Source of the DNA: Diphasiastrum complanatum | Lineage: Eukaryota; Streptophyta; Lycopodiopsida; Lycopodiales; Lycopodiaceae | Assembly: GCA_029204225.1 (NCBI GenBank) | Contig: CM055096.1 | Span: 37,843,460 to 37,907,459, forward strand | DNA: 64,000 nucleotides | Direction of reading: 5' to 3' | Part shown: piece by piece, positions 53,220 through 64,000 of the stretch | Numbering within the stretch: the first letter of the stretch is position 1 | Layout: each line of letters starts with the position of its first letter | Program-made: the position numbers and the translations under genes | Notes under the pieces: generated by a model | Seen by the model: only the letters and a program-made list of their open reading frames with translations | What the model was told of the DNA's origin: nothing | The model's database searches: none

Positions 53220-54880
53220 GATCATGTTTTAGCATTGCATCTGGCTATGCTGGTCTGAAGATTTTGTCATGTTGTAGGATGGTCACTTTATTGTTCAATC
53301 CAAGTGCTTTGATAATAACCATAAATTTTGCATTTGAATTGTTAAGATCTCACATTAGAGAATTACTGTCATAACCAATTTCAAATTTAGGGACTAATCT
53401 GCTTTGATTGATCATTTCTAGAAATAACAAATGATTTTCTAGATGGACATTCATTTCCAAAACCATCGAGTGAATGAGATGCTTGCAGAGAGTGGTGATA
53501 TCTCTTTTACTCAAAGTCTCTACGAAAAACCTTTCGTAGATTACATCATCATGTTCAGAAATATTGATAACTCCAATATTTTGAGCCACAAACTGGAAAC
53601 TTTGATATAGTCGATCTTTGATTATTTGTCCCATCTCATATCTAGGACAATTTCCAGCTTGTATATGACTAGTTTCATCACATTCCGTTGTGCACTCTAT
53701 ATTGAATGTGAAACATTCATATAATTAAGTTTTATTCTTGTCTATTAATTCCATTTCACAAGAAGTATTAGACAAGTCTTCTGGTTGAACGTGATGCAAC
53801 GGTTCTTGTGATACTATACCCATATCCTCTACATCATGTTCGTTGTCCTCAATTGATTTTCGGTGTTCTTGCATTGACATGGTGCTCGCAATTGGAATTG
53901 TTTTTTTCAATTCAAATTGAGAATTACATTTATGTTACGGTGTAAATTCCATAGCACTGCATAAATGTTGATTGGCCATCTCTTGTGAATTCAAGGGAAA
54001 ATCAAAAACTGCTGACGAAGTCGTCTAGTCTATTTGGTGAACAAGCTTTTTCATTGTTGATAATTGTTCTTCTTCATCATGTTCCACTTTCAATTCATTC
54101 ACTGATGATGTTGATGATGATTCACTACAATCATTTGGCCTATCATTTTTTTGGATTCCTGGATTGACAATTTTTTCCTATTGTACCTTAGGCACTTTGT
54201 CCTGATCCTTGATCTTCTGTAATTGTCCTATCGTTTTGTCGATATTTAATATTCCGCATATCTTCAAAGTGTGCTCTAGTCGTGTGAAGTATTCTATCGT
54301 AGCTTCACCACTTTACCCTTGTTCAGTTCATATTCTATGGCGTCAGCATGTGATCTTGTATCAGATAATGACATTATCCAAGTCTCTTGATATATATCCT
54401 AAGATAAACAAGCTCTTATCTCAGGCTTCAAGCCTAAAATAAAGTGCATTGTACTGAATTCCTCCACTGAGTAACCATATATGTCCATTATCTAATGGAA
54501 GTCATTGAAATAGCTCTCCACAGTAGACGTAAAGCAAATATATAACTCAGAATCGTCTATTGTGATGAAACCTTTACGAAATTCTCACAGGAATTCAGTC
54601 CAAATTACCAGTTTTATGGGTAGTTCACTCCACCAAGAGGAGGCCTTGCCCTCAAGAAACAGCAAGACTGACGATATCTGTTTTTTTTTTTTTTTTTTGT
54701 TGTGCAAGCTGAAATAGCTCATCCAACGATTTACCCAGTCCTCCTCAACTTTCAGGTGTTTAAACTTTTTATCGCCAAATTTTTTTTCGGTTGATAGCCC
54801 AAGTTGTGTGAATTAATAGCTGGTAATTGATTGAAAAGATTTTGCATTTGGTTATCATGCTATTTATTGCTTTGATGCGG
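53220..54880 (-). pseudogene. Gypsy gag, another family
   Basis: Minus strand: LLFLEGKASSWWSELPIKLV, WTEFL*EFRKGFITIDDSEL, YGYSVEEFSTMHFILGLKPE are the Retrotrans_gag capsid pattern (about 54,670-54,430). A polar region follows (PIASTMSMQEHRKSIEDN) and a further part at 53,634-53,350 (LYQSFQFVAQNIGVINIS). Single stops replace expected codons, and a T18 run at 54,681-54,698 lies at its start. I see no zinc knuckle and no pol. Confidence 0.6.
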
Positions 54881-54899
54881 TTCCGAACCGCCTTGCCCA

Positions 54900-56574
54900 A
54901 ATGCTGAAAAAACCATATCGATGCATAGAAATCTAGTTTACACAATTACCCAAGCCATTACGATTCAATTGAAAGTTAACTGCAATTTCATTTCCTTAGT
55001 CCATAATGACTAAAAAAAATTCTCATGGAATACAAAAAAACAAAAAGCTAAAAAAACCATTAACCTCAACCCAATCTAGCCAGCCACGCCCCCCTTTTCA
55101 CCTACCATGCACACTTAAGTTAACTCAAAAAAAACTTAAGTTACATTCACCACCCCCCCCCCCCCCCCCCCCCCCCCCCACCTCCACCTCTCTCTCTGGC
55201 TCTGTCCTACTTCACGCGCACTTAGAAACATGCCAAACCCAAAGAGAAAGAGAGAGAGAGAGTGTGTGCCAAAGATGAGAGATGGGGGTGCACCATCCTT
55301 CCACCATTTTTGCTATGAATGATGGCAAGTTTTAGGTGTTTGTAGGGCGCAAATTTTGGAAGCCTATTTGTTGTTTTTCTCACCGATTTAACTAGCCATT
55401 ACTTCTAGGAAGCTATCAAGCCTTTATGTACAGCTGTTTTTGCAGTTTATAGATGCATTTAGGGCATTTCTATAGTAGTTGTGCCTTCATACATGCATAA
55501 GCAACTTTGTTTACAAATTGACAATGAATAGCTTTCTTTATGGCTAAAAAACAGGGTAGATGAGGCCCAAATTTTTCCAAAACTCAGATATGCAGGTTGC
55601 CATTCCTTAACCACAGGATAGGATTTGTTGTAGTTCATACCATCATAAAAATGGCTTTACTGATTCACACAAACGTGCAAAACATTGTTAGTTTGCAGAA
55701 AAATCCGGCATGACCCTGTGAATCATAAAGAAACCGCCATGCAAATCTTGTAAATAGCCACCAACACTCACAACCACTTATTAGTTCTTTGTGTGTTTCT
55801 TTTCCTGTTTTTTCTACAGATTTAAGCTAAAATCGGCTCAGTAAAAAACAAAAGACAGCCAACAAGAACCATCGTTATGTGAAGAACAAGAAGCCTTAAG
55901 GGAAAATAAACTAGCACAACCTCTTATTGATACCGTTGCTTTCACAAAAGTGCTTCCAATGAAGTAATCAACGACAAGTGAATTGAAAACCAGAATTTAC
56001 TTTCTAAAAACCAATATGAGGTGCTTTAAAAATTGAACCGATTGTATACCTGGTAGTGCACGTACCACACAACCAATTACACTTCAAAAAATGAAATCAA
56101 CGGGAAGAGCAATCAAAACTTTTCTCACTTCGTTGCTCACTCTACCGATTTCTCGAAAAACATCGAGATTTTTCTTAAGCACAAATAAATGGCAAAACTT
56201 ACTTAGAACAAGTTCTAATACCAATATAAAGTCCTATTCCAATGATCCTATTCTAAGCATGCCAGTACAAGCAACCACAAAGCGAATGGATGGTGGACAA
56301 ACCAACCCAACCAAAAATCCTAGATCAAACGGATCTAGCCCCCAAGCTATGGATCAATCTCAATGAGGAAGGAGAAATCACTCAAGCAGCATGTAGCTAC
56401 CAATCACACAATCAAGCATGCACTAGTGAGAGCCCAGTAGGTGTACTTATACCCTCCAAGACCCATGCACCACTAGTAGTGCACTATGACACCTCATTAG
56501 ACACCTCTGCCTATTTGGACCACGTCATCCAGTTTTTCAATGACTCACTGATATTCAAATGACCAAGTCTATAA
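54900..56574. other. No gene identified; contains simple repeats
   Basis: A poly-C run at 55,153-55,189 followed by CT-rich and (AG)n tracts, then about 1.2 kb without a convincing frame. A 90-codon plus frame at 56,290-56,562 (LAPKLWINLNEEGEITQA) is unrecognised and may be chance. The surrounding sequence could be an unidentified LTR or leader. Confidence 0.45.
55153..55189 (+). repeat. 37-base poly-C tract
   Basis: An uninterrupted run of C followed by a CT-rich stretch and AG repeats to about 55,262. Exact length is doubtful because homopolymers are error-prone in sequencing. Confidence 0.85.
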
Positions 56575-57373
56575 TGCCCTCCCACCCGTCAACAAGGGTT
56601 AGATCACTGGATAGGTACCTAACAATGCATAGATGCTATTTTTAGTTAGTTTCCCACTTTCTCCCTTAATTCTATTCACCACTAACACTACTCTCCCTTA
56701 ACTCTACTCCTCTACACTAACATTCTTCATGGTTTTGGGTGAAGGAAAGGAGTAGAAAAGAAGAGGAAGAGAGAAGAGAAGAGAGAAAGAGAGAGAGAGA
56801 CGAGATGAAGGTTAGCTCAAATGCTCAATGTCATTGCTTATGGAGAAACCTTAACTAATCACAAACGAAAAGCATGGAAGAAATGGAAATAACAAGCAAT
56901 CCCAACAATAGCATAAGCAAGAGTGATTAGCAAATGAGGATGCTTGAGCTCTCAAAATGATAGAGCCTCCTCCTCTCTATTAAGCATGAAAATAGTGTAC
57001 AAATGGTGCCTTTTTATAAAATGGGGAAGGCCATTGCCCCTCAATCATTATTGTCTAATAATCACATTGATTCTATCCATTCATCTTGGACCCAACTTGA
57101 TCCAAGGGTCCATAAAAAGTACATTAAACTTCACAAGATTCATGTGAGTCCCCATTTGGACCCAACTCTAAAAAGTGATCTCTAAGTTTAAAAATGACTT
57201 TTGGGCCTCTAGTTTTATTTTAATTCCAAGGCCCAAGTCAATTTTATTTTATTTACACTTAAGCTTGCATGCTCATTGGGCTATGGGCTTACGCGCGCAA
57301 GATGCCATGCCCTTGCAACACATTTTATTGGACGATTTTATTTATTTACACTTTGTTGGGAATAGCCCCAATA
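56575..57373 (-). repeat. LTR-A, inverted copy
   Basis: The minus strand starts TATTGGGGCTATTCCCAACA at 57,373 and runs to CCTTGTTGACGGGTGGGAGGGC, about 30 bases short of the usual end. One promoter unit with TATAAAAAGG near 57,012. It follows an aORF end, so it is a 3' LTR. Confidence 0.87.
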
Positions 57374-57709
57374 GGACCCACAGCCTGAAGTAGTGTCAGT
57401 CCCTCGGCACTCTGCCGGTTTAGTAAAGAGTTTTCTTCACCCACCTTTGCTGGATCAGGTAGGTCGTGACATCCTCCATAAAATTGAGGCGGTCCAATTT
57501 CTTCAAGTCCTTGGGCATGTGAATGGACTTGTGGACTCCTCTCAGCCAATCTTGGTCGACCAATGCTTGGAATCTGCATGTCCATGGATCGCCCAGAACT
57601 GGTGCTCGGTAATACACACGAGCGATTGGCAGCTGATCTTTGACTTTGTCTGAAGGTAGCGCCTTATTAATGTCAAAGAATATGGGAGGGAAAAAATTGT
57701 CTCATTTAG
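57374..57709 (-). pseudogene. aORF C-terminal domain before LTR-A
   Basis: ARVYYRAPVLGDPW, RFQALVDQDWLRGVHKSIHM and KTLY, almost identical to 48,686-49,020 (which differs by DAW for DPW). It is cut at 57,709 where RT-N-terminal sequence begins. Confidence 0.78.
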
Positions 57710-58110
57710 TTTTACAAATGAAATACAGAATATGTTGCGCTTTGTCTACGCCAGTGATGTACAAATGTTTGATTAACCATTGTCGTTCATTATTGGCATC
57801 TATCTTTTTCTGTAAGCTAACGGTAGTCCCTTGAATCCATTTTTTTTCTTTTTAATAAGTCAATAGCGGCAAGTCGACATCGGCATGTTTTAAAACTATA
57901 TCATCATTCATCATTGCATATTCAGGTTAAAGCTTCATAAGTTTAATCCAACCATCATAAAGTTCGTTAGCCACGGGGCCTGACAATTTGCGAGTAAATA
58001 TTTGCGAGTTATGCAAGTTTTATTTCATTGGATTTCTAGATAGCCATAATCAAAGAATAACAAAAGAAAATAAAACAGTAACAAAATAGCAATGCACAAT
58101 TCATGGCATT
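57710..58110 (-). pseudogene. N-terminal part of the divergent RT, second copy
   Basis: It matches 27,096-27,480 (HLYITGVDKAQHILYFICK type sequence). The RT domain itself is missing because the aORF-LTR-A piece abuts at 57,709. Confidence 0.55.
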
Positions 58111-58495
58111 CCACAGTCACATTTTAGCAAACTCCCTAGAGAATTCCGTTGAATATGTTAACTGGACATATCTGAAATATTTTGGACTTATTACAAACCA
58201 TATCAAAACAAAAGTCCACATCGAACACAATAGACAAAAAAGAAACAATTCATTTTCGAACAACTAGGTCTGGATCTACAATAGCCTAAGACAAACCCTT
58301 CGAGGGCAAGGTGAATATATGAAAAAGATCTTGCAAGCTAATGATGGGTTGATGTATGAACATATTTTCATTGACATCCAGCCCCTTGACATGTAAGTAG
58401 ACAAAATACATATGCTTGCAAGGTATGTACTTTTTCATGGACATATTCCTGGAGAAATCTGCACATGTGCATGATGGCTCATTTGAAATTGTGAC
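58111..58495. other. Non-coding gap with about 260 bases absent from the duplicate
   Basis: 58,118-58,380 has no counterpart at 27,508, where the flanks are joined. No gene seen. Confidence 0.5.
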
Positions 58496-61172
58496 CTAAT
58501 AAATTGCACCTATTTTACTACTTTCAAAACTCTCAATGAAATATAATTCCTTGTGTTCTGAAGGGACTTTAATTATTTCTTGTACATGCCCTTTCAATGA
58601 CAATCCCCTTTTCATTCTATCTTTATCAGATTTTGACACACCTGATCTTTGTCTCATATTTCCACGTTCTAATGTTGGATTGGTGGTGAAGTTCATATTA
58701 GCACTGGCACTACCCACATTGGAAGCTACATGAGGTTCTCCAATCGTATTTTTCTCTTGTGAAATATTGTGGTAGCATGAACTAGTTGTCTCTAGAATAT
58801 AGCCCCCTTGGATCAATTCATCCACTTCAGATTGCGTAAGGCTTGTTCCTTGTTGCACGTACCAAATACCGTTGTTCACTGTAGGTGACATAGTGACATT
58901 GGGATTGACTTTCCAAGTACAAGTTATATCACTGGCACAAAACCAAATGAATTGATTTGTGTATCCATTTTGAAGTTTTCTCATCCCAAAAAAACTAGGT
59001 GCCATTGTTGATTTGATCAACTTGTTGCAGTGTCCTTTGCCAGCAGCCTTCATACCTTGACACTTGACTTTGCTACTGATTTTTAGACAACGAATAACCC
59101 ACCAGCTATTGTTTAGTTGTCTTTCTCATATATCTTCGCAAAGTTGTAGACTAACTTGGCCTATCATGTTTGGAGCTGTATTTGAAAATCCTGATTGATT
59201 GCAATTTGGAAGATTGGATTTGTTTTTTCGAGAAACCTTTTGCACGTATTCTATATCTGGACGATGAGAAACGTTCTCATTATCAACATTCCATTGGTGT
59301 GCTGGTCTTTTGCATCTTACAGTTTGAATTGGTGCATTAACATCTTGGTCTTGCCTAGTCAAGTCAATATGCTCAACAAACTCATTAACTCTTTCAGAGA
59401 AGGAAGCACCCACAATTGAAGCTCTCCTTCCCGAGCGCACTCTCTCCAACAGATTTTGAAATGTCGGACCTTGACCAATGTATTGGCCAGACAAGAAAGA
59501 ATTTTCTTGTGCACTCTGCAATATTGCATTAGCCAAATCTCCCACTGCAACTTCATAAATTGTCAGTTTAGAATTGTAGTTGTCCACTCTTTGCCAAACA
59601 CTATGGACCACCTCAGACAGATTTGTCGTTGGCACCTCTGCCTCCACCATGATCCATCATCTGTGGCATATAGAATTGCTAATTACACATATCATAGGAA
59701 TCCAATTCTACTGCAACAAATTGCACCAAAAAATACAACATGTAAAGTATACCGTGACAACAAATTTTCCCCATCTATGAATTCTATTTTTCCACCAAGC
59801 AAGCCAGCTCTCCAATTCATTCAAACAGTTCTCGTATGCATTGCCTATTTTCCACCATGCATAATTTTATTATAAATCGCATCTGCAGCATCAAAATCTG
59901 TTGCATCTCGCCACTGCAAGCACAAAGCGACATGATCGTCTCTAAACAATGGCTTTATGTACTTTGTAGTGTGTTTATTCACACTATCCGTAAAATGAAA
60001 CAAACATGGTCTTTCTTTTCCAATCACCAGTGTGTTAGCATCATTTCCATAAACAATGCGCACAACATTCCAATTTGCTTGTGCCTCATCTGCCATAAAT
60101 CTTCGAAATGTGACTGGATCACACGAATGGCCGAACATAACGCGATTCAACAACTCCCAAAATAGCACTTGTGCTTGAACATCTTCAACTTTCATATCAC
60201 ATATTGCAATAGTTTGCATGGATTGGTTTCTGCAAAACAAAGTGCACAATGGATAAGTTACTTAGTTGCTATAATATTGAAAAGCAAGAAATGTAGAAAT
60301 TTATACCGTATGTCATATACATGGGCAGCCATTGTGACCCAATCTTTAATTCCGTGTACATGATCAAAACAGCACCAAGATCTTGCTAGATCATTCCCTG
60401 GTTGCATTCTTTGTACAAGTTCCACTCCCGACGCTGGACCAGTAGTTGACATCTTGAATATATGACATATATTTATTTTGTCATGCAATTGTCCAGGGAA
60501 CAACGATCCATGAAAGAACTGGTATGCGCAATGTTCTTTTAAATATAGGAATGAAGTTATTTCATGGGATAGATCGACAAGCTGCAATTCTTTCCTTGCC
60601 AACGTTATCCATTTTTTTAGTCTACAATAATCAACCATCAGAAAAATTAAAGATATATAGATATTTTAAGCCCAAATGACATGTTAGATATTTATGCATG
60701 CCCATACCTTCGATTGTTTGTAGTGGGTTCAATCAAAGACAACAATTCATCTAGCCTTGTAGAATCTATAGGAGATGTCGATGATGTTGCCAGCAAGTGA
60801 TCCGAAATCAACTCTTTGGCCAAGTCCTTTTGAATTCTCTTTGGTTTATGCATAATGTTCTGAGAGGTCTTCTTCATCACCAGATCTTCTGCTTTCTCCA
60901 TGTTGACATATGAATCTCCAACACCGAACTCATGATCATGGAAACCCAAGTGTATGACCATTCTAGTGTATCTCGTGTCATTTGGAATACAATAATAAAT
61001 CTTAGTTGTACAATGCCTTGCACAGTATGGTGGATGATTACAATGTTGACATTTCATGCTACCAACGCCACTTGAAACTAGTCCTATTGGACACCTAGTC
61101 AGCAATCTTCCAGAGAAGTGTTTGGAATTGTTCTTCCGAAATGACAACAAATAACTGCAATTGATATTACGA
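58496..61172 (-). pseudogene. DDE-transposase-like gene with introns, copy 2 (better preserved)
   Basis: A Cys/His-rich N-terminus (CRNINCSY, MKCQHCNHPPYCARHC) is followed by KPKRIQKDLAKELISDHLLA. Intron 60,622-60,707 (AG/GTATGG ... TTGTAG) joins ...NRR to LKKWITLARKELQ in frame. Next come HIFKMSTTGPASGVELVQ and CCFDHVHGIKDWVTMAAHVYD. Intron 60,230-60,306 (CG/GTATAA ... TTTGCAG) then joins to MQTIAICDMKVEDVQAQ, FMADEAQANWNVVRIVYG and CLFHFTDSVNKH. The Asp of FDH, the Asp of FMAD and the C..H pattern suggest a Mutator-like DDE fold. After a one-base shift near 59,850, ELESWLAWWKNRIHRWG continues. Further exons at 59,650-59,126 and 59,053-58,496 (CQGMKAAGKGHCNKLI) follow, with a stop between. 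I found no terminal inverted repeats. Confidence 0.68.
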
Positions 61173-61174
61173 CA

Positions 61175-61541
61175 TTCAGACAAAATGACTGAAGGATCCA
61201 CTTTCAAATTTCCCAACCTGCATTGATCCAAAAAGGACTGGATTGATGCAAGGCGGATTCCTGTGCATGCTTTCCAGGTAATTGAGCTAGAACTCGATCC
61301 AAAAGCCATTGTATTGAATAATTTACGAAAGCTCCATAGATCGCGACAGATCGTAAGAGAGTGCTTGATCGCAAAAATTTTGAGCACAGGAAAGCATGAA
61401 AATGCAAGAAGAAAGTGTGAAGAAGAAAAATAGAAAATAACTTGTGATATGCAGAAGCGGTGTGGAGAGGATGATGATGTGTCATTGGTGACATGACATC
61501 TGTCATTTCCATTATTAAAGACGTGCATGGTTCAGAGTTTC
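61175..61541 (-). pseudogene. aORF N-terminal fragment of element C family
   Basis: It matches 42,520-42,886: start MAFGSSSSS, ASIQSFLDQCRL, LKVDPSVILSE, then the transposase-like gene begins. Its upstream side joins gag of element C at AGAGTTTC/CTGGCTC (61,541), deleting the integrase stub and A-rich region. Confidence 0.75.
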
Positions 61542-62815
61542 CTGGCTCTCCACAGTTGTAGCAGTTGCCCGACACTGGTTTAGTTGTAGTTTGAGACTTT
61601 GCTGGTCCAACGAATTCAGGAGGGTTGTGTCTTCTTGGTGCAAACTTTGGTCTACCCTGCTGGGCTGATGCTGCAGTACCCTGAACATAGTTAGTAGTCG
61701 CATCATTTTGAAAAATAAAAATTACCTCCTGGACAGGATCTTCAATATATTTTACATTTACAATGGTGCAGTCTTCCTTAGTATGTCTAGAAGTTCCACA
61801 TTTCGTACACCACATTCCTGAGTTGGAAGAAGATGCTTTTGGTCTTTTGTTTGCAAACTTCAAAGATCTTCACTTTCAAATAATTAAATTTTTTATTAAG
61901 GTCAGCCATATTACTCTTCCAAAGTTTTTCAACTTTAGAAGTTACGACTTCTCCTCGATGGTTTCGTGTCGTCCTTTCGCTTGGATCGTTGTTTATTCTT
62001 TCTATCTCCTTTATCAGCTTCTGATTCCGATGAATCGCTGCTTTCGGACTCCGAGCTTGAAAAACTGGTACTTGAGTCAGAATCTGAATCATCATTGTTG
62101 TCACTGGAATTAGTCTTAGACTTATGAGATCTTTTAGTTGAGCGTCGCTTTAGTGCTAGTTTCGAGGTCTCAAAATTTTTGGCACTAGCTATTACTGCTG
62201 CTAAGGAGGTCATGTCCTCGTGTCTGCAATACCGATCAATCTTTGGTGGTAAACCAGCCAAAAACATTCGATCTGCATGTCAACGGGATATACACCGATT
62301 AGTTTTCCTATAAGATTTTTAACCTTTCGTGTATATTTTCGAAGGGATTCTTTAGTCTTCTTCTAAACATTGTTCAGACATCCAAGAATTCAAGATTTGT
62401 AACCGATTTCTCTGAACTGGTTCAAAAACGCATCTTTCAGTAGTAACTAGGTTCCTACACGGCCTGGTTCAACTTGACTGTACCATATGCATGCCTACTT
62501 TCTCAGCAGACCAGGGAAGATTCACAGTTTATCTACATCAGTTCCTTCATAATTTGCATTAGCCATTGACTCAAATTGCGAGACATAGCTATCAGCATCA
62601 TCGGAAGTAGTCTCTTTAAAATAATTGTACTTAATTTTTGAGATAGAAGTGAAACGTGCAACAAGACCCTCCATATCGAAGCTAATTAGGACTTCAAGTA
62701 ACTGGGCAGTGATTTCGTCGAGATTTCTTTGACTCTCTCTCTCAATCTATCTTCGTAAAAATTTCTATCTAAGCTTACGGTATCGTTCTAATTGGGATTC
62801 TCTATCTGACATACA
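61541..62815 (-). pseudogene. Gag of element C family, second copy
   Basis: It matches 44,271-45,545: WFLAGLPPKIDR-type capsid (AGLPPKIDRYCRHEDM), the acidic Ser/Asp run, knuckle WCTKCGTSRHTKEDC with all three Cys and the His present, and the start of CYNCGEPG, where the rearrangement cuts it. Frameshifts near 61,860 and 62,267. Confidence 0.78.
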
Positions 62816-62851
62816 TGTATGTGTTAGATTTCTTATAACTTTCCTAAGCTA

Positions 62852-62869
62852 TCCCCGACAATGACGCCA
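62852..62869 (-). other. Primer binding site, second LTR-C copy
   Basis: TGGCGTCATTGTCGGGGA on the minus strand, five bases from the LTR end, differing by two bases from the site at 45,599. Confidence 0.72.
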
Positions 62870-62874
62870 AAAAT

Positions 62875-63697
62875 TGGTATATGTCATACTATACCCACAA
62901 GGTTAATATAGATTTTGTAGTAAATAATGTTATTCCCACAAAGGATAGCATTTGAAAGTTATGTATTTGATACAATTATGACAAGTGGTTTCGAGTGTTA
63001 TTCTGGTTGTCAATAGACATCAGAAAGTAACCAATATTACTTGTGTTTGGTGTGTATAATGTTAATAATCTTAGAACAACAATCTAGCCTCTATTAAATT
63101 GAATGAAACGCATTCTACAGATGAGATGTTATCAGAGTAGTACCGCAGTACTACACTCAAGCTGATTAAGGTGTCAACAGAGAGACGAAAAATGTTCGAT
63201 GTATTTGTGGTTGTGCAGACAATTAATTTATTGCGTTCGCGAACTGTTCATTTCTAGACAGAAGTCCTCAACAACTCAAGTCCAAAGTTATGGTTAAAGA
63301 ACACAAATAGTTTTAGAGCACGTTAGAAACTTATGTCAGTTACAATCAGGAACACAGATCAAAGACTCAATTCTTCAGACAAGGATTGTCATCTCATATG
63401 TATACATACAGTTTTATTCAATGATCGTGCTAAATTGTACCAAATATAGATGTTATTCGAGTGTCGAAAACATTGTATTCACGACAGACGAATAAGATGA
63501 TTTTAAGACAGTTCTTTAGAGCATGTTTTACGGATACACAACAAACGACTGTAATGTGTTGGAGAGTCTATCTGATCAGAGAGTAATTTATTATAATCGT
63601 TAGAGATTGCTAGTAGACTCAAGATCACTCGCACTCAACAGTGCGGAGAACGGAGATAGGTGAGAATAACTCTCAACACTCTATTCACTTCTTCAAC
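62875..63697 (-). repeat. LTR-C, 5' LTR copy (truncated)
   Basis: It matches 45,605-46,427 and then breaks at CTTCAAC into plus-strand copia gag, deleting what corresponds to 46,428-47,048, which includes the LTR start. Confidence 0.85.
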
Positions 63698-64000
63698 ATA
63701 TTTATTGAGAGCCTTACCAAGATCCTTCCAGACAACCAGAACGCTGCTAGCAAAAGATCCTATAATGACGTTCGAAAAGGCTATTGTCGAGATTCGAGAA
63801 GAAGTTGAAGGTCAAGAGCACCTTGATCACAAGAATGCTTCTAACCTATTTAAAGAAACAACAAAGACAAATATTCTCTAAGATGAAGAAATATCTAAAC
63901 AGAAAAACATATGAAAAAATATCTTTTCACCTTAACGAAAATCTGAAGAACATGATGTTTCGTGAATGTTCCTCGAAATAACGATAATATGTTCATGAGG
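63698..64000 (+). pseudogene. Copia gag tail and element C 3' region, second copy
   Basis: It matches 47,049-47,350: YLLRALPRSFQTTRTLLAKD on the plus strand, then the element C 3' non-coding part. The window ends before the polypurine tract. Confidence 0.78.

Noticed and set aside
52677..53225. 182-codon minus frame
   Set aside because: No domain, it overlaps the LTR-like region and TATA box, and composition gives no coding signal.
56210..56225. Copia primer site on the minus strand (TTGGTATTAGAACTTG)
   Set aside because: The adjoining sequence does not end in CA and no LTR features follow, so one partial match is not enough.
56290..56562. Host gene exon
   Set aside because: A 90-codon frame without homology, splice context or neighbouring exons that I can recognise.

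Overview
The window is nuclear plant DNA made almost entirely of decayed, nested and rearranged retroelements. I found no intact host gene, no rRNA and no convincing functional tRNA gene. Plant origin follows from Ty1/copia gags of the UBN2 type, Ty3/gypsy elements of the Athila/Tat kind (primer site matching tRNA-Asp, an extra ORF after pol, no chromodomain) and short GT/AG introns in a transposase-like gene. That transposase-like family and the divergent reverse transcriptase beside it recall, from memory only, proteins common in seed-free plants. A large-genome fern or lycophyte is a reasonable guess, not a demonstration.

Left part (1-25,300). A minus-strand copia element runs off the left edge. 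A 2.6 kb element (1206-3815, 5-bp duplication AGCAC) interrupts it, its leader-gag-protease block is tandemly duplicated, and a 14.5 kb gypsy element (here element A, 6808-21334, duplication CAAAC) is inserted in its leader. Element A has in order: 5' LTR with a duplicated promoter, tRNA-Asp primer site, leader full of a repeated decamer, a foldback insertion, gag, protease, RT-RNase H, integrase, a spacer with a possible internal promoter, a long accessory ORF (aORF) and the 3' LTR. Older gypsy and copia debris follows.

Middle (25,300-38,950). A minus-strand RT pseudogene with Penelope/telomerase-like motifs lies next to a DDE-transposase-like gene with introns. At 30,035 a direct 6.7 kb segmental copy of 16,764-22,879 begins; it preserves the aORF far better. 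It runs into a deleted gypsy element ending in a different LTR (LTR-B).

Right part (38,966-64,000). Element C (minus) is a gypsy-type element with gag, a scrap of integrase and its own coiled-coil aORF, but no RT or RNase H. Beyond it lies a patchwork of LTR-A, LTR-C, aORF, copia and RT shards in both orientations, a minus gypsy gag, a 37-base poly-C tract, and a second copy of the transposase-like gene joined to a rearranged second copy of element C. Four duplicated blocks (16,764-22,879/30,035-36,764; 27,096-30,034/57,710-61,052; 42,520-47,376 against 61,175-64,000; 48,489-49,020/57,177-57,709) explain most of the layout.

The item most worth pursuing is the aORF family. Two distinct gypsy-type families each carry a long non-enzymatic protein after pol with the same plan (N-terminal domain, linker, coiled coil, conserved C-terminal domain), and in element A a conserved TATA-like site lies upstream of it.
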